Assembly (NCBI GenBank): GCA_038503075.1
Contig: JBCAML010000009.1
Location: forward strand, 558,001 to 622,000
Source: Gyromitra esculenta
Taxonomy: Eukaryota > Ascomycota > Pezizomycetes > Pezizales > Discinaceae
Direction: 5' to 3'
DNA: 64,000 bases
In this document: in pieces, positions 60,614 through 64,000 of the stretch
How the letters are laid out: every line of letters begins with the position of its first letter
How positions within the stretch are numbered: position 1 is the first letter of the stretch
Translations under genes and position numbers: made by a program
Notes under the pieces: model-generated
The model's input: only the letters and a program-made list of their open reading frames with translations
What the model was told of the DNA's origin: nothing
Database searches by the model: none

Positions 60614-61993
60614 ATGGCTCTCCTACGTCTCCCAAATGAAATCCTCTTCAAAATCGGAGAAAATCTCAGTATCCAAGATCTCTACTCGCTAATCCAATGC
60701 AACATCGACTATTTTGCTATCTTTATACGATGCTTCGACAAGCTTGTGGAAGAAAAATACCCCTCGACCGCTTTATTTTGGGCAGTAGCAAGTGGGAATC
60801 GCCATATGGTTACTCAGCTGCTACTGAGAGGGAAAAATATCAGGATAATTGACAATGATACCATCCTATTCAAGTCAGGAGATGAAGTCGATTCTTCAAT
60901 TGTGGAACTTGTCATCGAGAAAGCGACGAGTCTCCTCCTAGAGATTCCGTGGGAATCTGGGCTATGGGGAGGACCCAAAATCATATATGTTTGCGACGAC
61001 GACGAGGAGGAGGAAGAGGAGGAAGTTGATGATGATGATGAAGGTGAAGAGGAAGCGTATATGAAGCCGAAAGTATGGTCCGCACTTCACTGGGCAGTTT
61101 TTACTGGGAAGGAAAACTTAGTGAAGCGGTTGGTGGAAAAGGGAGCGGATGTCCTTCACAGAGATATCGAAAATCGCACGCCACTTCATCTAGCCGCATG
61201 GACGGGAAACGAGACTATTATCAAGCACTTAATCAAAAACAACACCGTTGCGCAGCTCGAATCAATAGGGGACTTTCGCAATACCTCGGCCCTCCACTTC
61301 GCAATACGGAGTAGGAACGCGAACGCAGTCAAACTTCTGCTTGAGAGTGGAGCAAATGTCGAGCAAAAAGAGGATGACGACATGACACCACTTCTTTTAG
61401 AAGGTGTGTGTGGAAGTAGTCCAACTATTGCTGGACTGCTTCTCGACCACGGTGCGGATATAAATTCGCAAAACAACGCCAAGGACACAGCTCTTCACCA
61501 AGCAATCTGGTACGGTCACGACGACTTAGCTAAGTTCCTTATCGAGAGAGGAGCAGATCTCAACATAAGGAATCTCGGAGGTGAACAACCGATCCACATT
61601 GCTGCCCGTGATTACCCAGATAGAATGGTTCAATTGCTACTCGATAACGGCGCCGACACCACCTTAATAAACCGGAAGGGCGAAACACTACTCCATATAG
61701 CGATTTCGGCCGGGAACAGAAGCCTCGCTGAGTTGTGTCTCAAGAACAACCAAATGATTAATTTGAAAAATAGAGATGGGGAGACAGCACTCCATCTGGC
61801 AGTGATCCGCGTGGAACGAATTCGTGTTGCGGAGAAAGTCAACAGCGAGAAACTCATCAAACTCTTGATCGAGAACGGGGCGGACACTTGTTCCATCACG
61901 AACAGTGGAGAAACGCCAATTGATTTGCAGACACGGCCCCTCATTTCAGCAGAAATCCAAAAAATGCTCGACCCGAAGAAAGCCCAGGATTGA
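60614..61993 (+). CDS. F-box-like plus ankyrin-repeat protein
   Basis: Single exon, 459 aa from the ATG at 60614; an in-frame upstream ATG at 60197 would add 139 low-complexity residues. The first ~45 residues ('LLRLPNEILFKIGENLSIQD') fit an F-box-like motif that in such proteins links to Skp1 and SCF ubiquitin ligases. A degenerate ankyrin unit follows ('ALFWAVASGNRHMVTQLLLR'), then an acidic Asp/Glu run of about 30 residues. About seven ankyrin repeats come next, with the usual 'TPLHLAAWTGNETIIKHLI', 'TALHQAIWYGHDDLAKFLIE' and 'ALHLAVIR' cores. Fungal F-box/ankyrin proteins are numerous and mostly uncharacterised; the substrate is unknown. Confidence 0.8.
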   Translation: MALLRLPNEILFKIGENLSIQDLYSLIQCNIDYFAIFIRCFDKLVEEKYPSTALFWAVASGNRHMVTQLLLRGKNIRIIDNDTILFKSGDEVDSSIVELVIEKATSLLLEIPWESGLWGGPKIIYVCDDDEEEEEEEVDDDDEGEEEAYMKPKVWSALHWAVFTGKENLVKRLVEKGADVLHRDIENRTPLHLAAWTGNETIIKHLIKNNTVAQLESIGDFRNTSALHFAIRSRNANAVKLLLESGANVEQKEDDDMTPLLLEGVCGSSPTIAGLLLDHGADINSQNNAKDTALHQAIWYGHDDLAKFLIERGADLNIRNLGGEQPIHIAARDYPDRMVQLLLDNGADTTLINRKGETLLHIAISAGNRSLAELCLKNNQMINLKNRDGETALHLAVIRVERIRVAEKVNSEKLIKLLIENGADTCSITNSGETPIDLQTRPLISAEIQKMLDPKKAQD

Positions 61994-64000
61994 TATTTAT
62001 ATCGCTTAGGATATCTCGCGTTAAGTAAAATCTCTTTCCTCGAGGGAAATAACTTGAAGGGGTCACAAATTCAGTCTTGCTCGGCCACACTAACTTGTTT
62101 TCATAAAGTATCACTCGCAGAAGCTCGCTATCAAAACCTCGAGAGATACACGGAGAAAGTGATAGAGGATGTTTCTATTTCATGCTAGGATTACAGTAGA
62201 AAAGTGGTATTATCTGTACGGTGTCCTAATAGTGCTTTGTTGGGGTGGTACGGCTTCTGTGTTTTCAAGAATTTTGTCTTTTTTTTCGATTTAACAATTA
62301 AATTTCCCATTTCCCATATTGTATTCATTACACATCTTTGTATGCCGCTGTGATGAATGGGTCTCTTGTGTAATGTTGTGTGAGAGAAAGTTATGACCCG
62401 CTCGTAATTCCATAGATCTCTTTCGTGACGCCGAAATCAGAAGCCATCGGTATAATACTTTTGCAGCACCAAATAAGCAGATCCGCCCATCGATGTTTAC
62501 ACAAAGGATACCCGCGATATCACAGTTGGCTAGCATTTTAGCTAACTCGTAACTGGAACTACTTCACTACACGTAGTACCGACTGCCTATCTCCTGAAAA
62601 ACCAGTAATATCACAAATTACTATATTTCAATGTATGATCACTGCGAGGGGGCTTTTAAAAAATTGCTAGCTTGGTATAACCCGACTAGTCTAAATATTC
62701 CATTTCAATAGACTTAATTGAGCTAGATAGAGGACGTACTTATTTATTCATTTATTCATTATTTGATTTGGCACTAGAGCACGTACTTTCGCGTTATAGA
62801 CCAAATAACAAGATCTGAGTTTTTTGGTTTTTTGTAAAAGAAAAGAATTGCCAACTTAAACCGTATTAAACACAAACAATTTAAGTTATCTCAAAGATAC
62901 AATCCACGGTTTTCAGCTCGATCAAACGCAAACTAAATTACGTGATCACCTCATGTCTCAAATCTCAACAAACCAGGGTTGAGGTTGCTGATTATTATGT
63001 ACCGCGCCACCAACCAATTATTCCTACGCGGTTAGAAAGTCCAAGATGCATGTGTGCCCAGCAATTGGAGGCGACCAGCCAAGACCAATTAACGGGGTGG
63101 CGTGGTACCAAGACGACAGCCAAGAGATTAAGAGATGACAGCCAAGAAATAAGTCCAACGACCGACCATAACGCTGTTCACTACATAGTTAGGGTGTTTG
63201 GATAAGGATACTAAAAAATACGGGTAAATAAGAGATGTTTTTTTAGAACCAACTAAGCTTATGTAACTAAGAATACAGCTTCACTTGCTTTTATGGGATT
63301 CCCGAGCTAGGAATGCCACCATATGGTGGGAAATCAATGCACTGGGAACTGAATAGGTGGTCCACCGTTTCTGCACAGTACCGTTATAAGACACGACTGT
63401 ACACTTCTACCCGGATTACTTCCCCAAACGCGTAGTCCCCGATACTATCCCATATCCGAGAACTGAACCACGACTCTAAATACCACGAACACGGGTTTTG
63501 CGAGCTTGTCGGGAAACTCGGATCTCGTCAGTCACGACTTTATTCGTTCCTTGGCCCGTTGGTTCAGGTTCGGACCGTTTCTACCTCTTTACTACCTTGA
63601 TTAGGAAGTGTATGTCCGGATGTCAATTAAATGTCCAAAGCGCGAGCAACAGCCATTTAAGAATAACACGTCGCCTGAAAGAGAGAACAGTGGCTTCTTC
63701 TGCATCAAAATATATATTTCGAGTTACTAAAATTCACAGGCTGGTTGCACCATGCAGCGTCTCAGCAAGCATTCGAATACAAACGTAGCCCCGAGTGATT
63801 TCCCATGATTTGCAAGAGATCCGTTTTGCGCCAAAAAACTCCCCACCAGTTGCTCTCGTACTAGCCCACATTTGCTATAATCTTTACAGAAAGCTACGAT
63901 CACCCTCCGGTTTTCATCGTTAGGAACAGCTTCATGCTTCTGGCAACACGGGAATACTGCTTGCCGAGATGTCTTAGTTAGGAGAACAGCCAATGAGTGA
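61994..64000. other. intergenic to window end
   Basis: 2 kb, AT-rich, short frames on both strands without recognisable features; no tRNA-like box pair found by eye. Confidence 0.5.

Noticed and set aside
62942..63993. Short frames near the right edge
   Set aside because: No features beyond being open for under 100 codons.

Overview
The window comes from the nuclear genome of a filamentous ascomycete (Pezizomycotina). The evidence is short GT-AG introns (about 48-174 nt), several per gene; clear fungal orthologues (alpha-actinin, Mid1, WDR70, proteasome alpha-7, complex I B12 subunit, peroxisomal-type copper amine oxidase); and secreted CFEM and GH5 proteins. I cannot fix the class from sequence alone.

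Layout. 1-1.6 kb: 3' part of a coiled-coil protein gene, open at the left edge. 4.2-16.5 kb: six tandem genes, all on the minus strand, each encoding three H-type lectin-like repeats behind a coiled-coil stalk, plus a decayed seventh copy at 17.1-17.4 kb. 18.2-20.5 kb: copper amine oxidase. 21.5-22.1 kb: small protein with a signal peptide. 25.4-27.8 kb: alpha-actinin. 31.8-34.2 kb: WDR70-like WD40 gene divergent from a complex I subunit. 35.1-37.1 kb: Mid1-type calcium channel component. 40.5-41.0 kb: candidate MITE. 41.6-43.6 kb: secreted GH5 glycanase. 45.0-47.6 kb: a gene whose protein carries three tandem CFEM-like modules. 49.9-53.8 kb: large RGG/Pro-rich protein. 54.9-60.0 kb: two paralogous C2H2 zinc-finger genes flanking proteasome alpha-7 and a damaged-looking tubulin cofactor A gene. 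60.6-62.0 kb: F-box-like/ankyrin protein.

The main discovery candidate is the lectin array. All six genes share one plan: exon 1 of variable length (103-124 nt), exon 2 of exactly 68 nt, a long exon 3, a phase 1 then a phase 0 intron, and no signal peptide. The stalk is made of 11-residue (33-bp) units whose number varies from 1 to 8 between copies. This looks like a recently expanding, structurally diversifying family of cytoplasmic multivalent lectins; a defence or self/non-self role is inference only. The second candidate is the three-module CFEM protein, whose internal hydrophobic segments and repeated intron positions record fusion of tandem copies.

Exon coordinates were derived by hand from splice consensus, reading-frame continuity and protein homology known to me. 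No database search or transcript evidence was available.
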